Assembly (NCBI GenBank): GCA_002050235.1
Contig: MWST01000021.1
Span: forward strand, 1-64,000
Length of the DNA: 64,000 nt
Reading direction: 5' to 3'
Source of the DNA: Polyangiaceae bacterium UTPRO1
GTDB taxonomy: Bacteria > Desulfobacterota > Binatia > UTPRO1
Part shown: one piece after another, positions 1-10,100 of the stretch
How positions within the stretch are numbered: position 1 is the stretch's first letter
Layout: each line of letters starts with the position of its first letter
Program-made: the position numbers and the translations under genes
The notes under the pieces: model-generated
What the model saw: only the letters and a program-made list of their open reading frames with translations
Told to the model about the DNA's origin: nothing
Databases searched by the model: none

Positions 1-280
1 GCTTCATCGCTTCGACGGCCGTCTGCACGGTGCCGTAGGCCGTCAACACGATGACCGGCACCTCGGCGTCGAGCTGGCGCAGGTGCTCGATCCACGCCAT
101 GCCGCCCATACCGGGCATGCGCAGGTCGGTCATCACCAGATCGAATTTCTCCTGGCGGAAGAGGACGAGCGCTTCCTCGCCGCTCTCCGCCGCTGTCGAT
201 TCGAGACCCATCTGCTCGAGCAGCATCTGCAGCACGCGGCGCATCTTGCGCTCGTCGTCGACGACCAACACCCGCTTCAT
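1..280 (-). CDS. Response regulator, receiver domain (partial, runs off left edge)
   Basis: The ATG is the reverse complement of 278-280 and overlaps the stop of the upstream histidine kinase (ATGA), so the two are translationally coupled. The visible 93 residues form a receiver domain: the acidic pair in VLVVDDE near the N-terminus, the phospho-acceptor Asp in TDLRMPGM and the Thr in VLTAYGTVQTAVEAMK. The last motif is typical of NtrC-class regulators, which usually continue into a sigma-54 AAA+ domain and a Fis-type HTH. Those parts would lie outside the window, so NtrC class is an inference. It should be the partner of the kinase immediately upstream. Confidence 0.9.
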   Translation of the reverse strand, partial: MKRVLVVDDERKMRRVLQMLLEQMGLESTAAESGEEALVLFRQEKFDLVMTDLRMPGMGGMAWIEHLRQLDAEVPVIVLTAYGTVQTAVEAMK

Positions 281-2073
281 GGCGCTCCCTTCGCCGCCGG
301 CAGCTCGACCCGGAACGTGGCGCCGGCGTTCGGCGCGCTCGTGACCGCTACCCGGCCGCGGTGCGCGATCACGACCCGCTCCACGAAGGCCAGGCCGAGA
401 CCGGTGCCACCCTCGCGGCGCGTGAAGAACGGCGTGAAGATCTCGGCCTGGATCTCCGGCGCGATGCCTGGACCGTCGTCCGCGACCTCGAAGCCGACCC
501 GGCCGTGCGCGGGGCCGAAGGTGCGGAGCTCGATACGGCCGCCGTGCGGCAGCACGTGCAGCGCGTTGACGAGGAGGTTCAACGCCACCTGATAGATCTG
601 TTCGGGATCGCAGCGGGCGAGGCAGGGCTGCGGGCAGTGCAGGCCGAGCGCCACGCTCTGCGAGGCGGCCTGACCGCGTACGAAGTCGACCGCCCGGCGG
701 AGCAGAGGCGCGAGCGGGGTTTCCTCGATGACCGGCTCGTGCGGGCGGCCGAGCTCGGTGAGGGCGGCGACGACGCGCTCGAGGCGGTCCACCTCGCCGA
801 CGATCATGTCGACGAGCTCGATCGTCCGCCGTTCATCCGTGCCGCGCGTCCGCCGCAGCATCTGCGCCGACCCGCGCATGATGCCGAGCGGGGTGCGGAC
901 CTCGTGCGCCAGGCCGGCCGCGATCTCGCCGACGGAGGCGAGCTTCGCTGCGGCGACCAGATCGTGCTGCGCCTGGCGGAGGTCGGCCGCCATGGCATTG
1001 AAGGCGAGCGTGAGCTCGCCGATCTCGTCCTGCGAGCGCACCGGCAACGGCGGCAGCGAGGGCTCGCGGGCGAGGTCGCGCGCCGCCCGGGTCAGCGAGT
1101 ACAGGGGCAGGGACATCCGCCGGGCGAGGATGGTCGCCGCGATCATGCCCGCCGTCAAGACCACGACGAGCGCGAACAAGAGGCGCCGCCGCATGGTACG
1201 CACGGGCGCCAGCGCTTCGGCGCGGGGCTGGAGTGCGAGCACTGCCCAGCGGGCGATCGGCGCGTGCAGGGCCACGCGGCCGACGAGCGCGTCGGCCGCC
1301 GGCTCGTAGACATACTCGTCCCGGCCGGGGTCGGCCGGTCGCGCGAGCGTCTTCCAGCCTTCGCGGCCGAGATCGCGATCGCCGTGGACGTCGCCGCCTG
1401 CGGGCGTGGCGCTACCGGCGACCACGGCATCGCCGTCGACGATCAGGATGTCGACGCGGAGGCCGGTGGCGGCGAGGTCGCGGCCCACCTCGGCGGCGAT
1501 GCCGGTGAACGCCGTCCAGTCGTAGAGCGCGAGGAGGGCTCCGATCGCGGTTCCCGGGCTCTCGGGGTCTCCGATCGGCGCCGCCAGCTCGAGCACACGC
1601 CGTCCCGAGTGTGCGGCGGTGACCGGTCCGTGCAGAAAGGCGTCGTGCGCCGCTACCGCCTCGCGCCAGCTCGCCACGGGAGGCGGCGATACGCCGATCA
1701 GGCGCGGGTTGCTCGACGCGATCGTGCGCCCCTCCATATTGACGACGAAGAGATCGACGTAGGACGGGTCGCCGGCTCGCTGCGCCTGGAGGAAGGTCGC
1801 GATGCGCTTGTCGACGTCGCCGACGATGATTTCCCGCATCACGTCCTGGCGGGCCCAGGCGCGGAGCTTGCCTTGCTGTTCGGCGAGCGCCGCCTCGAGG
1901 TCGCCGCCGACGTCCGCTGCGATAAGGTGCAGCTGGTGGCCGATCGTCGCTTCGAGGGCGCGCGAGGCGTCGCGCGACGCGATGACGCCGAAGATGCCGG
2001 CCGGGAGCGTCACCAGCGCGAAGGCTAGCAGCACCAGCTTGCCGCGAAGCGTGAGGGTCGGACGCCGCGTCAT
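277..2073 (-). CDS. Membrane sensor histidine kinase (HAMP-HisKA-HATPase)
   Basis: This is a 598-residue inner-membrane sensor kinase. TM1 is at about residues 12-33 and TM2 at about 297-318. Between them lies a periplasmic sensory region of about 260 residues that looks Cache-like. A HAMP linker follows (about 318-372), then the HisKA H-box GLAHEVRTPLG with His390, the N-box around Asn503, and ATP-binding glycine boxes ADDGPGIA (about 531) and GGTGLGLAF (about 555). The gene overlaps the downstream response regulator by 4 bp. It diverges from the outer-membrane protein gene across only 28 bp, so the two promoters must be compact or overlapping. The ligand cannot be read from the sequence. 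Confidence 0.92.
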   Translation of the reverse strand: MTRRPTLTLRGKLVLLAFALVTLPAGIFGVIASRDASRALEATIGHQLHLIAADVGGDLEAALAEQQGKLRAWARQDVMREIIVGDVDKRIATFLQAQRAGDPSYVDLFVVNMEGRTIASSNPRLIGVSPPPVASWREAVAAHDAFLHGPVTAAHSGRRVLELAAPIGDPESPGTAIGALLALYDWTAFTGIAAEVGRDLAATGLRVDILIVDGDAVVAGSATPAGGDVHGDRDLGREGWKTLARPADPGRDEYVYEPAADALVGRVALHAPIARWAVLALQPRAEALAPVRTMRRRLLFALVVVLTAGMIAATILARRMSLPLYSLTRAARDLAREPSLPPLPVRSQDEIGELTLAFNAMAADLRQAQHDLVAAAKLASVGEIAAGLAHEVRTPLGIMRGSAQMLRRTRGTDERRTIELVDMIVGEVDRLERVVAALTELGRPHEPVIEETPLAPLLRRAVDFVRGQAASQSVALGLHCPQPCLARCDPEQIYQVALNLLVNALHVLPHGGRIELRTFGPAHGRVGFEVADDGPGIAPEIQAEIFTPFFTRREGGTGLGLAFVERVVIAHRGRVAVTSAPNAGATFRVELPAAKGAP

Positions 2074-2101
2074 CGGTTGTCGGAGTGGACGACTTCGTCT
2101 A

Positions 2102-3214
2102 ATGGTCGTCCGCTTGCAAGCGGGACGCCGACGCCTCGGATGGTGGCGCGCGCACGCGGCGGTGCTCGTCGCGGCGCTTGCGACTGCCTCGGGGGTGAGC
2201 CGCGCGGCGGCTCCGCCGCTGGCTCCGGTCGAGGCTGGCGAAGAGCCGATCGCGTCGTGGTCGACGCCTCTCGGGGCGCTTCGCTACGTGCCCGGCCGCG
2301 GCCTCCAGGTAGGCGACACCGGGCTCACGCTCGGCGGCTACACGAATGCTACACTGCGCCGCGACGAAGGCAGCGAGGCGAGCTTCAACCTGGAGGAGCT
2401 GAGCCTTTTCGTCATCTACGAACCCTTGTCCCGCCTGCGCTTCTTCTCCGAGCTCGAGTACGACGACGTCTTCGACATCGATACCAGCGGGGACAGCGAG
2501 AGCCGCGAAGAGTCGGCGACCGTGGAGCGCCTGTACCTCGATTTCGGGCTTTCCGACGCCGTCAACCTGCGTACCGGCATCTTCCTGACCCCGGTCGGGC
2601 GCTGGAACGTCATCCACGCGGCGCCGCTCGTCTGGACGACGTCCCGGCCGCTTTCGACCCGGATACCCTTCGACCCGAACGTCACCGGCGCCATGCTGTC
2701 GGGCGCGTTCTTCCCGGAGAACGGGGTCGTTACGTACAGCCTGTTCGACCAGTTCGCCGGGCCGATCGAGGGCAATCCCGACTTCGACCCCGCCGACCAC
2801 AGCGTCGGTGCGCGGGTGCAATACGACGCCGAGCGCGGCTGGTCGGTCGGCTCGAGCTACGTCGCCGCGCGCAGGGACGGCTGCTGGAGGCATCTGGGCG
2901 GCATCGATGCGCTGTGGAGTCTGCCTCCGATCGAGGTCATGGGCGAAGCGGTAGCCGATGCCGGCGAGGGCGGCGAGCCGCAGTGGGGCTTCTATCTGCA
3001 ACCCGTGCTCGCGGTGAGCGAACGTCTGGCGCTCGTATTCCGCTACGAGCACTTCGCGCCCGCAGGATCGCCGCCGCAGGTGAACGTGCTGACGATGGGC
3101 TTCGCGTTCCGGCTGCTGCCTACGGTCGTCTTCAAGAGCGAGTATCAGGTCGTCGATCGTTCCACGTCCGTAGCACCCGCCGGTCTTCGGGCCTCGATCG
3201 CGGTGCTCCTCTGA
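2102..3214 (+). CDS. Putative outer-membrane beta-barrel (porin-like) protein
   Basis: This is a 370-residue exported protein. The start at 2102 gives a signal peptide with a basic n-region (RRRLGWWRAH), a hydrophobic stretch AAVLVAALATASG and an Ala-rich cleavage site. An upstream in-frame extension is only the antisense of the kinase gene. The mature part has alternating hydrophobic and polar residues, aromatic girdles (FRYEHFAP, SEYQVV, FYLQPVL) and ends in a strand finishing with Leu, as in porins of the OprO/P type. A phosphate-binding-like gene follows directly, with its GTG start 3 bp after this stop, so the pair may handle phosphate or another anion. That function is inferred from context only. 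Confidence 0.75.
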   Translation: MVVRLQAGRRRLGWWRAHAAVLVAALATASGVSRAAAPPLAPVEAGEEPIASWSTPLGALRYVPGRGLQVGDTGLTLGGYTNATLRRDEGSEASFNLEELSLFVIYEPLSRLRFFSELEYDDVFDIDTSGDSESREESATVERLYLDFGLSDAVNLRTGIFLTPVGRWNVIHAAPLVWTTSRPLSTRIPFDPNVTGAMLSGAFFPENGVVTYSLFDQFAGPIEGNPDFDPADHSVGARVQYDAERGWSVGSSYVAARRDGCWRHLGGIDALWSLPPIEVMGEAVADAGEGGEPQWGFYLQPVLAVSERLALVFRYEHFAPAGSPPQVNVLTMGFAFRLLPTVVFKSEYQVVDRSTSVAPAGLRASIAVLL

Positions 3215-3216
3215 TC

Positions 3217-3648
3217 GTGCGCGCGCTCCTCGGCGCGTGGGTGGCGGCGACGTTGTGGCTCGGGGCACTGCCGGCGAGCGGCGCCGAGGAGCTCGAGCTC
3301 GCCGTCATCGTCCATCCGACGCGCGCCGCTGCCCTGACAACCGAGGCCGTGAAACGCATCTTCCTCAAACGCCAGCGCTTCTGGGACGACGGCCACCCGA
3401 TCGTGGCGATCAACCAGGAGGTCGGGACGCCGGCACGCGAGGCGTTCACGCGGCTGGTCTTCGGCGCCGAGGCGGCGCGACTCCCCGCGTACTGGAACGA
3501 GCGATACTTCCATGGCGTGCTGCCCCCCATCATCCTCGGGTCCGAGGAGGCGGTGATGCGCTACGTGGCGAGCCGGCCCGGCGCCATCGGCTATGTGGAC
3601 GCGCGGCACGCCGATGCTTCGGTCGCGGTCGTGCTGCGACTTCGCTGA
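3217..3648 (+). CDS. Small periplasmic phosphate-binding (PstS-like) domain protein
   Basis: This is a 143-residue protein with a GTG start just after the stop of the porin-like gene. A signal peptide (hydrophobic LLGAWVAATLWLGALPASGA) precedes a single PBP-like domain. Family features include TTEAVKRIFLKRQRFWDDG, FTRLVFG and the closing motif RPGAIGYVDA, which are typical of short 'phosphate ABC transporter substrate-binding' proteins. No permease or ATPase genes are nearby, so a full uptake system is not shown. A sensory or scavenging role beside the porin is possible. The longer ORF upstream in this frame is a shadow of the porin gene. Confidence 0.75.
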   Translation: MRALLGAWVAATLWLGALPASGAEELELAVIVHPTRAAALTTEAVKRIFLKRQRFWDDGHPIVAINQEVGTPAREAFTRLVFGAEAARLPAYWNERYFHGVLPPIILGSEEAVMRYVASRPGAIGYVDARHADASVAVVLRLR

Positions 3649-3859
3649 CGGCGCTCGGCACGGGCGCGGCTCGAGCGGAAGGGCGGCGGCCGCCGCTTCC
3701 GGGCCGTGCGCATCGCCTCGGGCGGCCGCTCGCCGAGCCCTGGTCCGGCCGCCGGCAGCGGCGGCGCCATTGGTGCTCCGGCGCTCGCCGTGGTCCGCCG
3801 CCGCGCCGGCGACGCGCGACTTGCCAGGCGGGAAGGCGTGCCCTACCGTCCCCGGGGTC

Positions 3860-4810
3860 ATGCTCCGAGCGCTCGCGGGTCGCCGCGTGATCTTCGTGGT
3901 CGGGAAGGGCGGCGTCGGCAAGAGCACGGTCGCGACGGCGCTCGCGGTGGCGTTCGCGGAGGCGGGCAAGCGCGTGCTCCTCGGGCAGATGGAGTCGAAC
4001 CGGCGCCTCGCCGGGTTCCTCGACCTTGCGGACGCCGGCGGCGGTCCGGTGGAGGCGCTGCCGAACCTGTCCGTGCTCACGATCGACGGCGAGTCCGCGC
4101 TCAGCGAGTACCTCGGACTCGTGCTGCCCGTACGCCGCGTGCAGAAGATGGTCGTCGAGAGCAAGCTCTATCACCATTTCGTCGCTGCGGCTCCGGGGCT
4201 CAAGGAGCTGATGACGGTCGGCAAGATCTGGTACGAGGAACAGCTCGTCGTCCAGGGCCGGCGCAAGTGGGACGCGATCGTCGTCGATGCGCCGGCGACG
4301 GGCCACGTCCTCCAGTACCTGCGCATGCCGGGCGCGGCAGCAGAGGCGTTCGGGCCGGGGCTGGTCCGGCGCGAGGCGCAGCGGGTGATGGAGTTGCTGG
4401 TCGACCCCGTCCGCACGGCGGTCTGTCCGGTCACGACCGCCGAGGAGATGCCGGTCAGCGAGACGACGGAGATGTATCAGCAGCTGCGCGAGCGGCTGCG
4501 CATGCCTCTCGGAGTGCTGTTCGTGAACCGCGTCCACATGGCGCCGCTGACGCCCGACGCCGTGCCGGCGGTGCCGGAGGGGGCGTCGGCGTTGGTCGCC
4601 GACGCCTTGCGCTGCGCTCGCGAAGAGGCCGGCTGGGCAGCCATCAACCGCCGCTATCTCGAGCGTCTGCGCGAGGCGGTGCCGATGCCGACGGTGCTCC
4701 TGCCGTTCCTCTTCGCCGAGGAGTTCGGCCTTGCCGAGGTGCGCGCCCTGATGAAGAACGCCGGCCGCCAACCCGCGCCTGATCCCACCGGGGCCAGCGC
4801 CCCATGCTGA
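3860..4810 (+). CDS. ArsA/Get3-family ATPase (first of tandem pair)
   Basis: This is a 316-residue soluble P-loop ATPase of the ArsA/Get3/MinD superfamily. It carries the deviant Walker A motif GKGGVGKST at residues 15-23 and the switch-like motif VVDAPATGHVLQYLRMP. The start at 3860 was chosen because it places the P-loop at the usual distance from the N-terminus; the upstream extension is low-complexity. The stop overlaps the start of a second ArsA-like gene by 7 bp. No ArsB, ArsC or ArsR is nearby, so arsenite export is unlikely to be its job. Such tandem single-domain pairs may form a heterodimer. Confidence 0.88.
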   Translation: MLRALAGRRVIFVVGKGGVGKSTVATALAVAFAEAGKRVLLGQMESNRRLAGFLDLADAGGGPVEALPNLSVLTIDGESALSEYLGLVLPVRRVQKMVVESKLYHHFVAAAPGLKELMTVGKIWYEEQLVVQGRRKWDAIVVDAPATGHVLQYLRMPGAAAEAFGPGLVRREAQRVMELLVDPVRTAVCPVTTAEEMPVSETTEMYQQLRERLRMPLGVLFVNRVHMAPLTPDAVPAVPEGASALVADALRCAREEAGWAAINRRYLERLREAVPMPTVLLPFLFAEEFGLAEVRALMKNAGRQPAPDPTGASAPC

Positions 4811-6018
4811 AGGACCTGGTGCGCCGTCATCGGGTGATCGTCTGCGTCGGCAGCGGCGGCGTCGGCAAGACGACGACTGCCGCGACCATCGCGCTCTGGG
4901 GGGCGCTGGCGGGGCGGCGCGCCGTCGTGCTGACGATCGACCCCGCGCGCCGGCTGGCGAGCTCGCTCGGCATCGCCGAGCTCGGCGATGAGCCCCGTCA
5001 GGTCGCCGCCGACCTCCTCGCGAGCACGGGTAAGCCCGTTCGCGGCTCGCTCGCGGCCATGATGCTCGACCAGAAGAACGCCTGGGACCGGCTCGTCGCG
5101 CGCCATGCCCCGTCCGCCGAGGTGCGCGAGCGCATTCTGCGCAACCGCTTCTACCTCCACCTGTCGCAGAGCTTCGCGGGCTCGCACGAGTACATGGCGA
5201 TCGAACAGCTCTGCCTCCTCTGCGAGAGCGCCGACTACGATCTCATCGTGCTCGATACGCCGCCGACCAAGCGGGCCCTCGACTTCTTCGAGGCGCCGGA
5301 GCGGATTCGCGACTTCCTCGACCGCAAGATCGTGCGCTGGTTCGTGATGCCCTACCTTTCGCAGGGTTGGGCGGCGGCGAAGGCCATGAACCGCACCGTC
5401 GGGTTTCTCTTCCGGAAGCTCGAGGAGGCGACCGGCGTGAGCGCGCTCGCCGAGGTCACGGATTTCTTCGCGGCCATGAGCGGCATGTTCGACGCGTTCA
5501 CGGCGCGCACCGACGTCATCCACGGCATTCTGCGTGCGGCGACGACGGCGTTCGTGCTGGTCACGGGTCCCGAGGAGCAAGTGCTGACGGAGGCCGAGTT
5601 CTTCTCCGAGCGGATGCGGTCGCTGCGCATGCCGCTCGGCGGCGTCGTCTTCAATCGGGTGCACGAGGAGCTATCCGCCGATCCGGCGGCGTTCCCCGGC
5701 GGGACGGTGACGCGGCTCGACGAAGAAACCGTGCGCACGGCGCTCGTTGCCGCCGGCATCACCTGCGAGCACCTCGACTGGCTGGCGGCGAACTTCGTAG
5801 ACTACCAGCTGCTGGCGCGCGGCGAGGCGATCCGCATGGAGCAGTTCCGCGCCGGACTTTCGCGGCGCGTACCGTTCGTCACCGTCCCGAACTTCGATAG
5901 CGACGTCCACGACCTCGTGAGCCTGACGCGCATGCACCCGTATCTGTTCGGCGCTGCGAATCCGGCGGACGGCGTCGAGTCCCGCCCGCCGCGGCGCCGG
6001 CGCCGCCCGCACGGCTGA
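4804..6018 (+). CDS. ArsA/Get3-family ATPase (second of tandem pair)
   Basis: This 404-residue paralogue of the preceding gene has Walker A GSGGVGKTT at residues 16-24, the ArsA signature LTIDPARRLASSLG (about residues 43-56) and the switch-II region VLDTPPTKRALDFFEAP. It is longer than its neighbour and keeps a more canonical ArsA core, ending in a basic tail (RPPRRRRRPHG). The ATG lies inside the end of the upstream gene, so translation is coupled and a joint complex is plausible. The client is unknown: tail-anchored protein handling or an envelope function would fit, but nothing here shows which. Confidence 0.9.
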   Translation: MLKDLVRRHRVIVCVGSGGVGKTTTAATIALWGALAGRRAVVLTIDPARRLASSLGIAELGDEPRQVAADLLASTGKPVRGSLAAMMLDQKNAWDRLVARHAPSAEVRERILRNRFYLHLSQSFAGSHEYMAIEQLCLLCESADYDLIVLDTPPTKRALDFFEAPERIRDFLDRKIVRWFVMPYLSQGWAAAKAMNRTVGFLFRKLEEATGVSALAEVTDFFAAMSGMFDAFTARTDVIHGILRAATTAFVLVTGPEEQVLTEAEFFSERMRSLRMPLGGVVFNRVHEELSADPAAFPGGTVTRLDEETVRTALVAAGITCEHLDWLAANFVDYQLLARGEAIRMEQFRAGLSRRVPFVTVPNFDSDVHDLVSLTRMHPYLFGAANPADGVESRPPRRRRRPHG

Positions 6019-6040
6019 ACCGGGCGCGGCACGGCGGCGC

Positions 6041-6547
6041 TCACCACGGCGCGCCGCGCACCAGCATGACGCCGGCGGCGACGAGGACGAGAGCCAGGAG
6101 GACGTTGATGCGACCCAGGACGGAGGTCTGGCGCCGGGCGCGCTGGGCGGCGGGTGACTGCGGATCCGCGGCGATGGCTCTGGTCGCGCGCGGTCCGAGG
6201 ATGAAGTCGTGTACGGCGCTGACCACGAGCACGAGCAGGAAAGCAGCCAACTTGACGAGGACGGTCTCGCCGAAGGACGAGTGCAGCCATTCGGCGCGGC
6301 CGAAATCCGCCGGTCGGACGCCGCGAATCCAGAGATTGAAGGTGCCGGTCACCAGCAGCAAAAGAAAACAGGCCCAGCCGACATCGCGAAAGCGCTCGCC
6401 CGTTTCGCGGAGAAAGACGGCGGCATCCGCGTTCGGACCCCGGCGCAGCCAGGGGACGACGACCAGGACCAGGAACAGCATGCCTCCGACCCACACGGTG
6501 GCGGCGAGGATGTGGATCCAGACCGAAAATAAATAGAGTGCGTGCAT
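6041..6547 (-). CDS. CopD-like four-helix membrane protein
   Basis: This is a 168-residue integral membrane protein with about four helices: LYLFSVWIHILAATVWVGGMLFLVLVVV, ACFLLLLVTGTFNLWI, VLVKLAAFLLVLVVSAVHDFI and INVLLALVLVAAGVMLV. The helix-1 motif HILAATVWVGGMLF, with its His, matches the CopD/DUF2269-like family of putative copper or haem-related membrane proteins. It converges with the ArsA pair, 22 bp from its stop, and is upstream of no obvious copper gene. Copper import is a family label and is not shown here. Confidence 0.75.
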   Translation of the reverse strand: MHALYLFSVWIHILAATVWVGGMLFLVLVVVPWLRRGPNADAAVFLRETGERFRDVGWACFLLLLVTGTFNLWIRGVRPADFGRAEWLHSSFGETVLVKLAAFLLVLVVSAVHDFILGPRATRAIAADPQSPAAQRARRQTSVLGRINVLLALVLVAAGVMLVRGAPW

Positions 6548-6626
6548 AGCCCGTTCCTCTGCGGATTCGTGGCGCTTGTCCAGCCGCGGCCGGGGTGCTC
6601 GCGCCCCGGCGCCGGGTGCGGCGACG

Positions 6627-7055
6627 TCAGGCTACCGGCTTGCTCGCCGCCTTCTCGCGCGCCACCAGGTCGGTCACGTCGCGGGCGACCGCGACCGAGC
6701 CCAGCGGTCTGCCGTCGTCGTCGAGCACCAGCGCGAAGCTCATCTCGACGTAGAGCTTGCTGCCGGAGCGGTGCAGCCCGCGGGTGCGCGTCGGCTTGCC
6801 CCCGAGCCGTGTCCGGCCTGCCGCTATGGCGCGATGGAAGCCGCGCCAATGGGCCTGCCGCAGGTGCTCGGGGATTATCAGGTCGAGGCTCTGTCCGAGG
6901 GCTTCGGCCGCGGAGAAGCCGAACAGCGCCGCGGCGGCGGCGTTCCAGCGCCGGATGATGCCGTCGCGATCGGCGAAGATGATGGTGTCGCCGGCCTGCT
7001 CGACCATCCGCTCGGCGAGGTCGTACGGATCGTGGGTCACGGGTGGCTTCGGCAT
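6627..7055 (-). CDS. Stand-alone PAS-domain protein
   Basis: This is a 142-residue cytosolic protein consisting almost entirely of one PAS fold: IIFADRDGIIRRWNAAAAALFGF, EALGQSLDLIIPEHLR, then the PAC part with SFALVLDDDGRPLG and VAVARDVTD. No output domain is present. GGAG lies about 8 nt before the ATG. It is divergent from the RND efflux gene across 119 bp, so it could be a ligand-sensing partner for a separate kinase or regulator. Its ligand and partner are unknown. Confidence 0.85.
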   Translation of the reverse strand: MPKPPVTHDPYDLAERMVEQAGDTIIFADRDGIIRRWNAAAAALFGFSAAEALGQSLDLIIPEHLRQAHWRGFHRAIAAGRTRLGGKPTRTRGLHRSGSKLYVEMSFALVLDDDGRPLGSVAVARDVTDLVAREKAASKPVA

Positions 7056-7174
7056 GCGGGAGTCTCCATAGTCGCCGCGGCGACAGCTCCGTCGTCATAC
7101 CAGGGCGAGCATGCGGGTGGTACCGCGCGCCCCTCTTCCGAAACCTCTTCGAGCGCGCGATAAGGGGCCCTTCG

Positions 7175-10100
7175 ATGTGGATCGTCCGTCTCGCGCTCCG
7201 CCGGCCGTTTTCCGTCGCGGTGACGGCGCTCTTGATGCTCGTCCTGGGTAGCCTCTCCTTCGCGCGGATGAACGTCGACATCTTCCCGGCGATCGATCTG
7301 CCGGTCGTGCTGGTGGTCTGGAGCTACCCCGGGCTCTCGACGACCGACATGGAGCGGCGGGTCGTCCTGCTGAGCGAGCGGGCCTTTTCCACCACGGTGA
7401 ACGGCATCGAGCACATGGAGTCCGAATCGTTCGCCGGGATCGGCATGATCAAGGTGTACTTCCATCCCGGCGCCGACGTCGGCGGCGCCATCGCCCAGAT
7501 GAGCTCGGTGGCGCAGACGGTGCTGCGGATCATGCCTCCCGGGATCCAGGCGCCGAACATCATCGACTACAACGCCGCCAACGTTCCGGTGGCGCAGCTG
7601 AACGTCAGTAGCGACACGCTGTCCGAGTCGGCGCTCTTCGACTACGGCCTCAATTTCATCCGGGTGAAGCTCTTCACGATCGAGGGCCTGTCGTCACCGG
7701 CGCCGCTCGGCGGCGTCAACCGGGCGGTCATGGTGAATCTCGACCCCGAGGCGCTCTACGCGAACAACCTGTCGCCGCAGCAGGTGTCGAACGCGCTGGC
7801 GGCGGCCAACGTCATCATCCCCTCGGGCTCGGTGAAGATCGGCGACCGCGAGTACAGCGTGCAGTTGAACGGGAGTCCGGAGCGCGTCGAGGACTTCAAC
7901 CGCTTGCCGCTGCGGGTGATCGACGGCGTTCCGGTGGCGCTCGGCGACGTGGCGCCGGTCGCCAACGCCCACCAGGTGCAGACGAACGTGGTGCGGGTGA
8001 ACGGCGCCCGCGCGACCTACCTGATGATCATCAAGCACGCGGCGGCGTCGACGCTGGCGGTGGTCGACCGCGTCAAGCGCGCGATCCCCGACATCCTGGC
8101 GACGGCGCCGAAGGGCATGGACGTGACCTTGACGTTCGATCAGTCGCGTTTCGTCCGCGGCGCGCTTGCCGACGTGGTGCGCGAGGCCATGGTCGCGGCG
8201 GTGCTGGTGGCGCTGATGGTGCTGGTCTTCCTCGGCTCGGCTCGGAGCATGCTGATCGTGATCGTCTCGATTCCGCTCTCCATCTTGACGGCGATCTTCG
8301 CGCTGCACGTCACCGGCCAGACCATCAACGTGATGACGCTGGGCGGCCTGGCGCTCGCGGTCGGCATGCTCGTCGACGATGCGACCGTCGAGGTCGAGAA
8401 CATCCACCGCAACCACGCGATGGCGAAGCCGCTCCTGCGCGCCATCCTCGACGGAGCGGCGCAGATCGCCATGCCGACGCTCGTCGGGACGCTCGCGATC
8501 TGCATCGTCTTCGTTCCGGTCGTGCTGCTCACGGGAGTCGCGAAGTTCCTCTTTACGCCGCTGGCGCTGGCGGTGGTCTTCGCGATGCTGACCTCGTACC
8601 TGCTGTCGCGCACCCTGGTGCCGACGATGGCCCGCTACCTGCTGCCGGAAACGCATGACGAGCCCTCCGGCAGCTCGCTCTGGCGGCGCTTCCTCGCAGC
8701 GTTCGAGGCGCGTTTCGAGCGGCTGCGCGCGTCGTATCGCGACGTGCTCGGCGTCTTCGTGGTGCGCCGGCGGTTCACGCTCACGTGCGTCGCCGTCTTG
8801 ATCGCGGCGTCGTCGTGCCTGCTGCTGGTGGTCGGCGAGGACTTCTTCCCCGTCGTCGACGCGGGGATGATGAAGCTCCACGTCCGAGCGCCGACGGGGA
8901 CTCGCATCGAGCGCACCGAGCGCCTCGTCGACGATGTCGAGCGCGTGATCCGCTCGATCGTGCCGCCGGAGGAGATCGTCGGCATCAGCGACAACATCGG
9001 CGTGCCGGTTTCGTACAATCTCGCCTTCTACCAGACGGACAGCATCGGCCCGATGGACGCGGACGTGCTGGTGCAGCTGCGGGAGGGGCACGGACCGACC
9101 GCCGACTATCAGGATCGCATCCGCCGTGCGCTTGCCGAAGCGATACCCGAGGGCCAGTTCTACTTCCAGGCCGCGGACATCGTGAGCCAGGTTCTGAATT
9201 TCGGGCTGTCCGCGGCCATCAACGTGCAGATCCAAGCCTTCGACCTCGGCGCCGCTTACGAGCGGGCGACGACCTTGATGGAGAAGATGGCGCGCATCCC
9301 GGGGCTCACCGACCTGCGGATCGCGGAGCCGCTCGACTATCCGACGCTGGCGGTGAACGTCGATCGCGCCAAGGCTCTCGAGCTCGGCGTCAGCGAGGCC
9401 GACGTCGCCTCGAGCCTGCTCACCTCCCTCAGCACGAGCTTCTTGCTGCAGCCGAACCAGTGGCTCGATCCTGCGAACGGCGTGAACTACAGCGTGCTGC
9501 TGCAGACGCCGCAGTACAAGGTCGATTCCCTTGCCGCACTGGCGCGGACGCCGCTCGCGTCGCCGCGCGGCGCGGATCTGGAGCCGCAGCTCCTCGGCAA
9601 TCTCGCCACCATCGGCCAGGACGTGTCGCCGGCGGTGATCCAGCACTACTCGGTGCAGCGGGTCATCGATGTCAATGCCGGAGTCCACGGCCGCGACCTC
9701 GGCAGCGCGTCGGCCGCCGTCGAGCGGGCCATCGCCGAGCTCGGATCCTTGCCGCCGGGCATGCGTATCGCCGTCCGCGGCCAGAGCCAGGCGATGCGCG
9801 AGTCCTTCGCCTCCCTCGGCCAGGCGCTCGTACTCGCGATCGTGCTCGTCTACTTGTTGATGGTGGCGAACTTCCAGTCGTGGCTCGAGCCCTTCATCAT
9901 CCTGCTCGCGGTGCCGGGGGCGCTAGCGGGAGCGCTCTGGATGCTGGTGCTGACGGGCACCACCATCAACGTCGAGTCGGCGATGGGAGCCATCATGGCG
10001 GTCGGAGTCGCGGTCGCCAACGGCAACCTCCTCATCGTCTTCGCCAACGAGCTGCGCGAGGAGGGCTTCGGTCCGGTCGAAGCCGCGATCGAGGCCGGGC

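Noticed and set aside
3860..6018. Arsenic resistance operon
   Set aside because: ArsB, ArsC, ArsD and ArsR are absent, and the two ATPases are separate single-domain proteins.
7694..9688. Long minus-strand ORF opposite the RND permease
   Set aside because: It is His/Arg/Asp-rich shadow coding typical of high-GC antisense frames. The plus strand encodes a clear RND permease.
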